Shown here: positions 17,374 to 26,598 of the stretch, piece by piece
Numbering within the stretch: the stretch's first letter is position 1
How the letters are laid out: each line of letters starts with the position of its first letter
Source of the DNA: Variovorax sp. UMC13
Lineage (GTDB): Bacteria; Pseudomonadota; Gammaproteobacteria; Burkholderiales; Burkholderiaceae_C
DNA length: 64,000 nucleotides
Direction: 5' to 3'
Assembly (NCBI RefSeq): GCF_014170375.1
Contig: NZ_LZZW01000010.1
Coordinates: 310,001 to 374,000 of the forward strand
Notes under the pieces: generated by a model
Told to the model about the DNA's origin: nothing
What the model saw: only the letters and a program-made list of their open reading frames with translations
Database searches by the model: none
Position numbers and translations under genes: made by a program

Positions 17374-18525
17374 ATGAACACTCCCCCGACCGCCACCGGC
17401 CTGCCGCTCGAAGGCGTGCGCGTCATCGAATTCACCCACATGGTCATGGGCCCGACCTGCGGCATGATCCTGGCCGACCTGGGCGCCGAGGTCATCAAGG
17501 TCGAGCCGCCCGGCGGCGACAAGACGCGCCAGCTGCCGGGCCTGGGCATCGGCTTCTTCCGCAGCTTCAACCGCAACAAGAAGAGCGTGGTGCTCGACAT
17601 CCAGACGCCCGAGGGCCTCGCCACCGCGGTCGAGCTCATCGGCCAGTGCGACGTGATGCTCGAGAACTTCCGCCCCGGCCTGATGGCGCAGCTGGGCCTG
17701 GACCACGCCACGCTGTCGGCGCACTATCCCCGCCTGATCTACGTGAGCCACAAGGGCTTCCTGCCCGGCCCCTACGAACACCGCACCGCGCTCGACGAGG
17801 TGGTGCAGATGATGGGCGGCCTGTCGTACATGACCGGCCCCGAGGGCCGGCCGCTGCGCGCGGGCACCAGCGTGAACGACATCATGGGCGGCATGTTCGG
17901 CGCCATCGGCGTGCTGGCCGCGCTGCGCGAGCGCGAGCGCACCGGCCGCGGCCAGGAGATCCAGAGCGCGCTGTTCGAGAACTGCGCCTTCCTCTCGGCC
18001 CAGCATGTGCAGCAGTTCCTCATGACCGGCGAGCCCGCGCCGCCGATGCCCTCGCGCGTGTCGGCCTGGAGCGTCTACGACGTGTTCACGCTGGCCGAGG
18101 GCACGCAGCTCTTCATTGGCGCGGTCAGCGACAAGCAGTTCCAGACCCTGTGCCGCGTGATCGACCGGCCCGACCTGGCCACCGACCCCGCGCTGGCCAC
18201 CAACGCGCAGCGCGTGGCGGTGCGGCCCGCACTGCTGCGCCAGCTGGGCGAGACGATGGCGCACCGGCGCATCGACGAACTCTCGGCGCAGCTCGAGGCC
18301 GCCGGCCTGCCCTATGCGCCCATCACCCGGCCCGACCAGCTGGTCGACGACCCGCACCTGCTCGCCAGCGGCGGCCTGGCGCCGATGGAGGCCGAGGACG
18401 GCAGCCAGACGCAGGTCGTGCTCCTGCCGCTGCTCATGGGCGGCCGCCGGCCGGGCGTGCGGCAGGCGCTGGCGAAGATCGGCGAGCACACCGACGAAGT
18501 GCTGGCCGGACTGAACGCGCGCTGA
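17374..18525 (+). CDS. CaiB/BaiF-family CoA transferase
   Basis: A 383-residue family III CoA transferase. Seen: LEGVRVIEFTHMVMGPTCGMILADLGAEVIKVE at the N-terminus, RNKKSVVLD, LIYVSHKGFLPGP and the catalytic aspartate in GTSVNDIMGG (Asp169, the position of the nucleophile in formyl-CoA transferase). It moves CoA between carboxylic acids. Middle gene of a three-gene operon with the lyase upstream and a Bug receptor downstream. Confidence 0.9.
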   Translation: MNTPPTATGLPLEGVRVIEFTHMVMGPTCGMILADLGAEVIKVEPPGGDKTRQLPGLGIGFFRSFNRNKKSVVLDIQTPEGLATAVELIGQCDVMLENFRPGLMAQLGLDHATLSAHYPRLIYVSHKGFLPGPYEHRTALDEVVQMMGGLSYMTGPEGRPLRAGTSVNDIMGGMFGAIGVLAALRERERTGRGQEIQSALFENCAFLSAQHVQQFLMTGEPAPPMPSRVSAWSVYDVFTLAEGTQLFIGAVSDKQFQTLCRVIDRPDLATDPALATNAQRVAVRPALLRQLGETMAHRRIDELSAQLEAAGLPYAPITRPDQLVDDPHLLASGGLAPMEAEDGSQTQVVLLPLLMGGRRPGVRQALAKIGEHTDEVLAGLNAR

Positions 18526-18560
18526 AGCCCATTCGATTGACACAAGACGGAGACAAAGAA

Positions 18561-19544
18561 ATGAACACAGCCATTGCACGCCGCACCCTGCTCGCCCTGG
18601 GCGCCGCCGCACTCTGCACCGCCGCCGGCCTGGCAAGCGCACAGGGCAACACCACGCCGCTGCGCGTGATCCTGCCCGTGGGCGCGGGCTCGGGCGTCGA
18701 CACCATCATGCGATCGGCACAGGTCGCGCTGTCGAAGGCGCTGGGCGGCCAGCCGGTGGTGATCGAGAACCTGCCCGGCGCGGGCGGCATCAGCGGCACC
18801 CAGGCGGTGGTCAAGGCCGCGCCCGACGGCAACACCGTGGGCGTGGTGTCGAACAACCACGCGGTGAACCCCAGCGTGTTCAAGAAGATGCCCTACGACG
18901 GCATCGCCGACCTCACGCCCATCACCATGATCGGCGGCTCGCCCTTCGTGCTGGTGGTGAACCCGGCCAAGGTACCGGCAAAAAATGCGAAGGAGCTGCA
19001 GGCCTTCCTCAAGGCCAAACCGGGCGCCTACAACTACGGTTCCTCGGGCAACGGCACCATCATCCACCTCGCGGGCGAGATGTACATGGAGGCCGCGGGC
19101 GTCGAGGTGCGCCACATCCCGTACAAGGGCATGGGCCCGATGCTGGCCGACATCGTGGGCGGCCAGGTCGAGATGGGCGTGGGCGCGGTGCCCGCGGTGC
19201 AGGGCCACCTGAAGGCCGGCACCTTGCGCGCCATCGGCGTGATGGGCAAGCAGCGCGTAGCCTCGCTGCCCGATGTGCCGACCATCGCCGAGCAGGGCTT
19301 CCCGGGCGTGGACGTCGAGGGCTGGTTCGCGCTGGTGGGGCCGGCGAAGCTGCCGGCCGCGCAGGTCAAGCGGCTGCACGACGCCATCGTCGCCGCCTTC
19401 AACGACCCCGAGGTCAAGGCCGCGATGGCGCGGCAGGACAACTTCATCGCTCCCACCACGCCCGAGGCCGCGGCGCAGTTCTTCAGGACCGAGCAGGAGC
19501 GCTACGCCCGGCTGGTGAAGAAGGCGAACGTGCAGGTCGAGTGA
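18561..19544 (+). CDS. Tripartite tricarboxylate transporter receptor (Bug family)
   Basis: A 327-residue exported binding protein with a signal peptide at 1-27 (RRTLLALGAAALCTAAGLASAQG) and the Bug fold: LRVILPVGAGSGVDTIMRSAQ, VIENLPGAGG, AVVKAAPDGNTVG, NYGSSGNGTIIHLAGEM and HIPYKGMGPMLADIVGGQVEM. Bug proteins bind mono- to tricarboxylates for TctAB carriers, and most are encoded without the membrane subunits, as here. Operon position suggests it delivers the acid handled by the CoA transferase and lyase. It ends seven bases before the convergent deaminase gene. Confidence 0.92.
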   Translation: MNTAIARRTLLALGAAALCTAAGLASAQGNTTPLRVILPVGAGSGVDTIMRSAQVALSKALGGQPVVIENLPGAGGISGTQAVVKAAPDGNTVGVVSNNHAVNPSVFKKMPYDGIADLTPITMIGGSPFVLVVNPAKVPAKNAKELQAFLKAKPGAYNYGSSGNGTIIHLAGEMYMEAAGVEVRHIPYKGMGPMLADIVGGQVEMGVGAVPAVQGHLKAGTLRAIGVMGKQRVASLPDVPTIAEQGFPGVDVEGWFALVGPAKLPAAQVKRLHDAIVAAFNDPEVKAAMARQDNFIAPTTPEAAAQFFRTEQERYARLVKKANVQVE

Positions 19545-19551
19545 CGACGCT

Positions 19552-20610
<1,059 letters not shown>

Positions 20611-20752
20611 CTAAATCCATTTGCGGCGCAGCGACAATGGGCGCCCTGGCCGACAGCGCCGTCGGTCGCCGGGTCCGACGTTTTCCGAAGAATAGAGTGC
20701 TCCTCATGTCGAAGCGAATGCCTGCTGTCCCCAGCGTCCGGGGAGACGGACG

Positions 20753-22006
20753 TTGAACGCCTTGAACCTGGTGCTTTTCGACTGGCTGGGTGCGGGCTTC
20801 GCGCCCCACGCCGCGCTGCTGCGCATCGCCTCGCTGCTGGCCGAGGGCTCCACCTGGCTGTGCGCCGCGCTGATCGTCGGCGCGGCCTGGATGCAGCCGC
20901 CGGTGCGCCCGCGCGTCGCGCTGATCCTGGTGGTGGCGGGACTGGTGTCGATGCTCTCGCGCGAGATCGCCGCCGTGCTCGCCATGCCCCGGCCCTTCAT
21001 GCTCGGGCTCAGCCCCCTGCACATCCCGCACGATGCCCGGCCCGGCCTGCCCAGCACCCATGCCTCGGTGATGTTCACCGTGGCCTTCATGCTGCTGACC
21101 GACCGGCGCCTGCGGGCCGTCGGCTGGGCGGTGCTGGCCATGGCCGTGCTGACGGGCGGCGCGCGGATCTACGTCGGTGTCCATTTCCCGCTGGACGTGA
21201 TGGCCGGCGCCCTGCTCGGCGGCTGCGTCGCCGCGGGGGCGCAGGCCGTGCTGATGGCCACCGGCCGCCTGCGCGAAAGCGCCAGACCGCAACTGACGGC
21301 AGTCGCCCGGACCCTGTCCCATCCACGGTCCGGGCCTTGGTTGCTGGTCGGCATCGCGCTGGGCGCGACCTGGATCGGGCTCAACATGCCCTTGTCCTTC
21401 CGGCCGAGCCTGCTGCAGCAGGGCGGCGCCATCGGCAACAGCACGCTGATCGGCTACCTGCTCGCGGCGCTGTTCGTGCTCAGGATGCGTCCGCCGGCAT
21501 GGTCGAAACGCGATGCCGGCGCATTGCTCGTCGTGCTGCTGGCCCTGGCCGCGAACGAGGCCGGCCTGCACGTCGCGCTGTTCGGCATCAGCATCCTCAA
21601 GGCCCGTTTCTACAGCGGCGGCACGCTGTGGCAGATCGCCGTGGCGCTGGCCCTGCTGGCGCCGATCGCCATCGCCGCCGGCTGGCTGCTGCGCCGCTCG
21701 CACGGCGTCTGGCGCAGCGCGCTCGCGCGCCGCCGCTGGCGTGCCGCGGCCCGCACGGTGGCCTCCTTCGGGGTGGCCGTCGTGACGATCAGGGTTCTGG
21801 ACGGACTGCCGGGCCTCCTGCTGGATGCCGGGATGCTGAGCGAGGTGCCGAGCGCGATGCACTATCTGTTGCTGAGCCTCGAGGAGATCCTCGAGCTGGC
21901 GCTGCCGCTGCTGGCCCTGCTGGCGCTGGTGCAGCTGCGGCTGGGCCGCCATCCCACCTGGCTGCGCCGCGGCGACGGCGCGCCCCGGCTGGCGGCCACG
22001 GCCTGA
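20753..22006 (+). CDS. PAP2-family membrane phosphatase with an extra C-terminal membrane domain
   Basis: A 417-residue integral membrane protein. Residues 1-170 form a PAP2 lipid-phosphatase-like core with PSTHAS (motif 2) and RIYVGVHFPLD (motif 3, R-x5-H-x3-D). Motif 1 is degenerate: REIAAVLAMPRP lacks the basic residue at the K-x6-RP position. Residues about 200-400 add at least five more hydrophobic helices and are not part of usual PAP2 proteins. The start is a TTG with GGGGAG seven bases before it, since the next Met lies inside the core. The preceding gap (20602-20752) may hold the promoter. Possible substrates: undecaprenyl or phospholipid phosphates. Confidence 0.72.
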   Translation: MNALNLVLFDWLGAGFAPHAALLRIASLLAEGSTWLCAALIVGAAWMQPPVRPRVALILVVAGLVSMLSREIAAVLAMPRPFMLGLSPLHIPHDARPGLPSTHASVMFTVAFMLLTDRRLRAVGWAVLAMAVLTGGARIYVGVHFPLDVMAGALLGGCVAAGAQAVLMATGRLRESARPQLTAVARTLSHPRSGPWLLVGIALGATWIGLNMPLSFRPSLLQQGGAIGNSTLIGYLLAALFVLRMRPPAWSKRDAGALLVVLLALAANEAGLHVALFGISILKARFYSGGTLWQIAVALALLAPIAIAAGWLLRRSHGVWRSALARRRWRAAARTVASFGVAVVTIRVLDGLPGLLLDAGMLSEVPSAMHYLLLSLEEILELALPLLALLALVQLRLGRHPTWLRRGDGAPRLAATA

Positions 22007-22077
22007 GGTCGCAGCCGCGCGATGGCGCGCGCTACGCTATCGGTCCTGTCACCGCCCAGACTGCCCAAGGAAATGAA

Positions 22078-22701
22078 ATGGACCTTCAACCGACATTGAC
22101 CGCCGCCGAGGCCGAGTTGCGGCCGCTGCAGGCGACCGATGCGCCCGCCCTGCTCGAGGCCGCGGCCGACGGCGAACTGTGGACGATGAAGCTGACCGTC
22201 ATTCCCGGGCCGGAAAGCGTCGAGCGCTATGTCGCGACCGCACTCGCCGGCCGGGAAGCCGGCACCGTGATGCCTTTCGCGATCGTCCGGCGCGACACCG
22301 GCCGCATCGTGGGCAGCACCCGCTTCTGGAAGATCGACCGGGCCAACCGCAAGCTCGAGATCGGCCACACCTGGCTGGGGCTGTCGGTCCAGCGTTCGGG
22401 CATCAACACCCAGGCCAAGTACCTGCTCTTGCGCCATGCTTTCGAGGCCATGGGTTGCGTGCGCGTCCAGTTCACCACCGACGAACTCAACGAGCGCTCG
22501 CGCGCCGCGATCCTGCGCATCGGCGCCCGGCAGGAGGGCGTGGTGCGCCACGAACGGATCATGCCCGACGGCCGCAAGCGCAATTCCGTGCGTTTCAGCA
22601 TCATCGACGACGAATGGCCCGAGGTGAAGGCGATGCTGGAGCGCCGGCTGGACGACGGGCCACCCGCGCCCTTCTCCGCTTCATCGGCTTCATCGGCCTG
22701 A
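22078..22701 (+). CDS. GNAT-family N-acetyltransferase, RimJ/RimL type
   Basis: A 207-residue acetyltransferase. Typical RimL-like features: ELRPLQATDAPALLEAAADGELWTMKLTVIP near the start, IVRRDTGRIVGSTRFWKID, LEIGHTWLGLSVQRSGINTQAKYLLLRHAFE (acetyl-CoA site) and VQFTTDELNERSRAAILRIGARQEGVVRHE. Proteins of this kind acetylate ribosomal proteins or free amines; the target here is unknown. A Ser/Ala-rich tail ends the protein. Alone on the plus strand, 71 bp after the PAP2 gene. Confidence 0.85.
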   Translation: MDLQPTLTAAEAELRPLQATDAPALLEAAADGELWTMKLTVIPGPESVERYVATALAGREAGTVMPFAIVRRDTGRIVGSTRFWKIDRANRKLEIGHTWLGLSVQRSGINTQAKYLLLRHAFEAMGCVRVQFTTDELNERSRAAILRIGARQEGVVRHERIMPDGRKRNSVRFSIIDDEWPEVKAMLERRLDDGPPAPFSASSASSA

Positions 22702-22848
22702 CCCGTCCCGCAGTGGCTGGGCACCGACGAAGACAGGAATCCCGGTCCCCCGAGTTCCTGCGTTCTCCCCATAAACCTTGGGTAACTCTGTGAATAACTC
22801 AGGCAATGCCTTGTAAAGAACACGCAAGTTGTTGTTTTTAAATGAGAA

Positions 22849-22875
22849 AGCCTAGGCTGCCCAAAAGGTGGGCAG
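22849..22875. promoter_or_regulatory. Two adjoining palindromes upstream of the SulP transporter
   Basis: The gap 22702-22933 is AT-richer than its surroundings and contains a perfect AGCCTAGGCT (22849-22858) directly abutting CTGCCC-N7-GGGCAG (22857-22875). No T-run follows, so these look more like protein-binding sites than a terminator. They lie about 60-85 bases before the transporter start. Confidence 0.35.
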
Positions 22876-22933
22876 TGGACACCTTCAGCTCGGGTGAGTC
22901 TTTAGCAGAATTTTTTCGTACTGTCAGCTTTCA

Positions 22934-24385
22934 ATGCCTCTTTCCCGACTGCGCGCCGAATGGGCGCCAAGCATTCCGCGCGAACTCATGGCGGGTGCCG
23001 TGGCCACCTTCGCGCTGATCCCCGAAGTCATCGCCTTCTCCTTCGTCGCCGGCGTCGACCCCTCGGTCGGCCTGTTCGCCTCCTTCGTGATCAGCATCGT
23101 GATCGCCTTCACCGGCGGCCGCCCCGCCATGATCTCGGCCGCCGCCGGCTCGGTCGCGCTGGTGGCCGCGCCGCTGGTGCAGTCGCACGGCCTGGCCTAC
23201 CTGCTCGCGGCCGGCGTGCTGGCCGGCCTGGTGCAGGTCGCGTTCGGCCTGCTGCGGCTCGGCGCGCTGATGCGCTTCGTCTCGTCCTCGGTGCGCACCG
23301 GCTTCGTCAACGCGCTCGCGATCCTGATCTTCGCGGCCCAGATGCCGCACCTGGTGGGCGCCAACGGCGCGACCTGGGGCCTGCTGGCGCTGGGCCTGGC
23401 GATCATCTACCTGCTGCCCCGGCTCACTTCGGCCGTGCCCTCGCCGCTGGTCTGCATCGTGGTGCTGTCGGTGCTGGCGGCCGTGGCCGGCCTGCCGGTG
23501 AAGACCGTGGCCGACCTCGGCCAGCTGCCCGACGCGCTGCCGATGTTCGGCTGGCCCGACGTTCCGCTGGACCTGGCCACGCTGCGCCTGATCGCGCTGC
23601 CGGCGCTGGCCATCGCGATGGTCGGCCTGCTCGAGTCGATGATGACGGCCAAGGTGGTGGACGAACTCACCGACACGCCCAGTTCGAAGAACCGTGAATG
23701 CACCGGCCTGGGCATTGCCAACGTGGCGGCCAGCCTGTTCGGCGGCATCGCGGGCTGCGGGATGATCGGCCAGACGGTGAGCAACGTGCGCTACGGCGGC
23801 CGCGGCCGGCTGTCGACGCTGTTCGCCGGCGCCTTCCTGCTGATCCTGATGGTGCTGCTCAAACCCTGGGTGTCGCAGGTGCCGGTGATCGCGCTGGTGG
23901 CGATCATGGTGATGGTCTCGGCCTCGACCTTCGACTGGTGCTCGCTGCGCGGCATGGTGCGCCACCCGCGGGTGTCGAGTGCGGTGATGCTGGTCACCGT
24001 CGCGGTGACCGTCGCGACCGAGAACCTCGCCGCCGGCGTGGCCGTGGGCGTGATGCTCAGCGGCGTGTTCTTCAGCTTCAAGGTGGCGCGGCTGATGGGC
24101 GTGGCCATCGAGGACGACACGTCCGGCGGCCCGCGTGTCTACCGGGTGACCGGCCAGGTCTTCTTCGCCTCGGCCGAACTGTTCGTCGATGCCTTCGACA
24201 CCCGCGCCACCGAGAACCACCCGGTGCGCATCGACCTGACGCAGGCGCATTTCTGGGACCTGACCGCGGTCGAGGCGCTCGACACCGTGGTGCAGCGCCT
24301 GCGCAAGCACGGCAGCGTGGTCGAGGTGGTGGGGTTGAATGCGGCGAGCCGGGTGCTGATCGATCGGCTGGGCAGGGGCGCGTAG
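22934..24385 (+). CDS. SulP-family inorganic anion transporter with STAS domain
   Basis: A 483-residue membrane carrier. About ten to twelve hydrophobic helices cover residues 1-385, with SulP hallmarks GAVATFALIPEVIAFSFVAGVDPSVGLFASF, the ENLAAGVAVG segment and GIAGCGMIGQTVSNVRYGGRGRLSTL. A cytoplasmic STAS domain at about 390-480 ends it (VRIDLTQAHFWDLTAVEALDTVVQRLRKHG). SulP proteins carry sulfate, bicarbonate or other anions; the exact ion is not readable. No clear ribosome site precedes the ATG at 22934. Monocistronic. Confidence 0.9.
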   Translation: MPLSRLRAEWAPSIPRELMAGAVATFALIPEVIAFSFVAGVDPSVGLFASFVISIVIAFTGGRPAMISAAAGSVALVAAPLVQSHGLAYLLAAGVLAGLVQVAFGLLRLGALMRFVSSSVRTGFVNALAILIFAAQMPHLVGANGATWGLLALGLAIIYLLPRLTSAVPSPLVCIVVLSVLAAVAGLPVKTVADLGQLPDALPMFGWPDVPLDLATLRLIALPALAIAMVGLLESMMTAKVVDELTDTPSSKNRECTGLGIANVAASLFGGIAGCGMIGQTVSNVRYGGRGRLSTLFAGAFLLILMVLLKPWVSQVPVIALVAIMVMVSASTFDWCSLRGMVRHPRVSSAVMLVTVAVTVATENLAAGVAVGVMLSGVFFSFKVARLMGVAIEDDTSGGPRVYRVTGQVFFASAELFVDAFDTRATENHPVRIDLTQAHFWDLTAVEALDTVVQRLRKHGSVVEVVGLNAASRVLIDRLGRGA

Positions 24386-24416
24386 CGATCGCTCGTGACG
24401 CTCTACGCCTCGCGCC

Positions 24417-24794
24417 TCAAGCTGCGACGGCGTCCGATTGGCGAATCAGCACTTCGGCCGGGATGCGAAGGCCGTCCGCGAGCCTTCGGATCATGCCGAG
24501 CGACAGCGGGCGCTTGTACGCCAACACTTCGTACACCCGGTTGAGCGGGCCGATGTAGGGCACGAGGTCTTTCACCGTCAGGCCTGCCTGCTCCATCCTG
24601 AACTTGATGGCCTCGACGGGGTCGGGCGGATCGATGGAGTGATGCTTGGCCTCGTAGGCCTGGACAAGCGTCACCAGCACATCGAGGCGGTCGCCATCCG
24701 CTGTGCCCAGGTCCGGATCGCGTTCCATGAGGAGCGACACATCGCGCAGCGTCGCCTTGTAGTCCGCTGGGGTCCGGATCGGATGGATATTCAT
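24417..24794 (-). CDS. higA: Antitoxin HigA (helix-turn-helix)
   Basis: A 125-residue antitoxin. N-terminal part MNIHPIRTPADYKATLRDVSLLMERDPDLG, then YEAKHHSIDPPDPVEAIKFRMEQAGLTVKDLVPYIG and an Xre-type helix-turn-helix ending in MIRRLADGLRIPAEVLI, as in HigA of the host-inhibition-of-growth type. The recognition helix reads GPLNRVYEVLAYKRP. It binds and neutralises HigB and represses the operon. It follows the toxin gene by 49 bp. The region is visibly less GC-rich than neighbours, a sign of acquired DNA. Confidence 0.87.
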   Translation of the reverse strand: MNIHPIRTPADYKATLRDVSLLMERDPDLGTADGDRLDVLVTLVQAYEAKHHSIDPPDPVEAIKFRMEQAGLTVKDLVPYIGPLNRVYEVLAYKRPLSLGMIRRLADGLRIPAEVLIRQSDAVAA

Positions 24795-24843
24795 GTCGTT
24801 CACTCCAGACGCGACTCCCGCGTCCCTTGAATAAACACACCGT

Positions 24844-25155
24844 CTACTGAGTCTGGTCGACGGTTTCGGCATCGATCGCGTCGTACGCAACATGCGTCCC
24901 GACGAACTTCACGTACACCACCTGTTGCTTGTAGGAGATCGACACGATCAAGCGATAGTCGTTCCCCTTGATATTGAAGACCACACGCCCGCCCTTCAGG
25001 ATGCTTGCGTTGGCGTAGCGCGCCTTCACGTCTGCAGGCTGGGTCCATGCTGCCGCCGTCGCTTCGGCGTACCAGGCCTTCAGCGCTTGTTCTGCATGGC
25101 GGTGTGCGGGCAATGCCCAGAAACTCCGCAATGTCGACAGCGCAATCACTCGCAT
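24844..25155 (-). CDS. higB: Toxin HigB (RelE/HigB-type mRNA interferase)
   Basis: A 103-residue toxin of the HigB family: MRVIALSTLRSFWALPAHRHAEQALKAWYAEA, then PADVKARYANASILKGGRVVFNIKGNDYRLIVSISY and VYVKFVGTHVAYDAIDAETV. The family cleaves mRNA on the ribosome. Toxin-first gene order is normal for higBA. The upstream gap contains a GTCCCA-TTT-TGGGAC operator-like dyad 13 bases before the ATG. Its base composition is clearly less GC-rich than the flanking metabolic genes. Confidence 0.87.
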   Translation of the reverse strand: MRVIALSTLRSFWALPAHRHAEQALKAWYAEATAAAWTQPADVKARYANASILKGGRVVFNIKGNDYRLIVSISYKQQVVYVKFVGTHVAYDAIDAETVDQTQ

Positions 25156-25167
25156 CCCGGGATTTTA

Positions 25168-25182
25168 GTCCCATTTTGGGAC
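25168..25182. promoter_or_regulatory. Candidate HigA operator in the higBA promoter
   Basis: The perfect inverted repeat GTCCCATTTTGGGAC lies 13 bases upstream of higB, overlapping a second imperfect one (GGGATTTTAGTCCC, 25159-25172). Such paired dyads are the usual autoregulatory sites of toxin-antitoxin operons. Confidence 0.55.
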
Positions 25183-25207
25183 CATGCACCAGTCCCTTAA
25201 CGACAAA

Positions 25208-25235
25208 CGGGCCACACCCTTGCAGGTGTGGCCCG
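25208..25235 (-). terminator. Terminator hairpin after the BMP receptor gene
   Basis: An 11-bp perfect stem (25208-25218 with 25225-25235, loop CTTGCA) is followed on the minus strand by TTTGTCG. It lies 28 bases after the stop of the receptor gene at 25263 and separates the purine importer operon from higBA. The T-run is short, so termination may be partial. Confidence 0.65.
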
Positions 25236-25262
25236 TGAAGCAGTTGGTTATGAACTGCGCTT

Positions 25263-26432
25263 TTACTTCTTGTCGCCGCCCGGCACCTTGCCTTCGACGC
25301 CCTTGACGTAGAAGTTCACGCCCGAGAGGAACTTGTCGTCGGCCACGGCACCGGCCGCGACCACGTCCTTGCCGTCCTGGCCCAGGATCGGGCCCTTCCA
25401 GATCGAGAAGCTGCCGTCCTTCAGGCCGGCCTTCACGGTCTCGACCTTGGTCTTGATGTCGGCCGGCACGTCTTCAGCCACCGACACCAGGTCGATCGCG
25501 CCTTCCTTCACGCCCCACCAGCTCTGGCCGGTGGCCCACTTGCCATCGAGCGCGTCCTGGGTGGCCTTGATGTAGTACGGACCCCAGTTGATCACGGCCG
25601 ACGCCAGGTGGGCCTTGGGGCCGTAGGCGGTCATGTCGGAATCCCAGCCGAAGGCGCGCTTGCCCTTTTCCTGCGCGGTCTTGAGCACGGCCGGCGAGTC
25701 GGTGTTCTGGAACAGCACGTCGGCGCCGCCGTTGATCAGCGCGGTGGCGGCTTCGGTTTCCTTCGGCGGGCTGAACCATTCGTTGACCCACACCACCTTG
25801 GTCGTGATCTTCGGGTTCACCGATTGCGCGCCCAGCGTGAAGCTGTTGATGTTGCGCAGCACTTCGGGGATCGGCACCGAACCGACCACGCCCAGCGTGT
25901 TCGACTTGGTCATCGCGCCCGCGATGATGCCGGCCATGTACGCGCCTTCGTAGGTGCGGCTGTCGTAGGTGCGCATGTTCTCGGCCGTCTTGTAGCCGGT
26001 CGCGTGCTCGAACTTGACTTCCTTGTTGTCGGCAGCGACCTTGAGCAGCGGCTCCATGTAGCCGAAGGTGGTGCCGAAGATCAGCTTGTTGCCCTGGCCC
26101 ACCAGGTCGCGGAACACGCGTTCGGCGTCGGCCGACTCGGGCACGCTTTCGACAAAAGTGGTCTTGATCTTGTCGCCGAATTCCTTCTCGAGCGCCTTGC
26201 GGCCGTTGTCGTGCGCGAAGGACCAGCCGCCGTCGCCCACCGGGCCGACATAGGCGAATGCGATGTTGAGCGGCGCGGCGGCAGCCGGCGCGGCAGCGGC
26301 GGCCGGTGCGGGCGCGGGGGCCGGTGCGGCGGCCGCCGGCTCTTCCTTCTTGCCGCAGCCGATCAGGGCGGCGGAAGCGACAGCCGTGACGGCGGCCAGC
26401 TTGAGCAGGGAGCGCTTGTTCAAATCATTCAT
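25263..26432 (-). CDS. BMP-family lipoprotein, substrate-binding subunit of a purine/nucleoside ABC importer
   Basis: A 389-residue lipoprotein: signal LLKLAAVTAVASAALIGC with lipidated Cys26, an Ala/Pro linker at about 32-54, then the Med/BMP domain (NIAFAYVGPVGDGGWSFAHD, GNKLIFGTTFGYMEPLLKVA, TYDSRTYEGAYMAGIIAGAM, DVLFQNTDSPAVL, FGWDSDMTAYGPKAH). BMP proteins bind nucleosides or purines at the outer face of the inner membrane. Last gene of the importer operon, separated from the permease by a 166-bp gap holding an interspersed hairpin element and followed by a terminator. That gap may raise its expression relative to the membrane subunits. The start at 26432 is set by the signal peptide. 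Confidence 0.93.
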   Translation of the reverse strand: MNDLNKRSLLKLAAVTAVASAALIGCGKKEEPAAAAPAPAPAPAAAAAPAAAAPLNIAFAYVGPVGDGGWSFAHDNGRKALEKEFGDKIKTTFVESVPESADAERVFRDLVGQGNKLIFGTTFGYMEPLLKVAADNKEVKFEHATGYKTAENMRTYDSRTYEGAYMAGIIAGAMTKSNTLGVVGSVPIPEVLRNINSFTLGAQSVNPKITTKVVWVNEWFSPPKETEAATALINGGADVLFQNTDSPAVLKTAQEKGKRAFGWDSDMTAYGPKAHLASAVINWGPYYIKATQDALDGKWATGQSWWGVKEGAIDLVSVAEDVPADIKTKVETVKAGLKDGSFSIWKGPILGQDGKDVVAAGAVADDKFLSGVNFYVKGVEGKVPGGDKK

Positions 26433-26511
26433 TTGTCGAGATCCTCGATAGGTTGGCGGAAAAATCAAGAGCGATAGCAATGGTCGACACCGGCGCAGCC
26501 GAAGCGCGAAC

Positions 26512-26594
26512 ACCGCGGAACCGGCTTTGCCGGGCCGCTGGTGTTGCCCCTGGAGGGGGGCTCGGCTACACGAAGTGAGCCGATTCGGGGTGGG
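26512..26594. repeat. Interspersed multi-hairpin palindromic element, copy B
   Basis: The plus strand holds ACCGCGGAACCGG, CTTTGCCGGGCCGCTGGTG, a C4/G6 hairpin, then GGCTCGGC...GAAGTGAGCC and a G-rich end. The first 35 bases match copies A, C and D nearly base for base. It lies between the second permease gene and the BMP receptor gene of one operon. Confidence 0.8.
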
Positions 26595-26598
26595 CTTA

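Noticed and set aside
25240..25258. GCAGTT-N7-AACTGC as a second terminator after the BMP receptor
   Set aside because: Weak six-base stem without a T-run; the stronger hairpin at 25208 explains termination.
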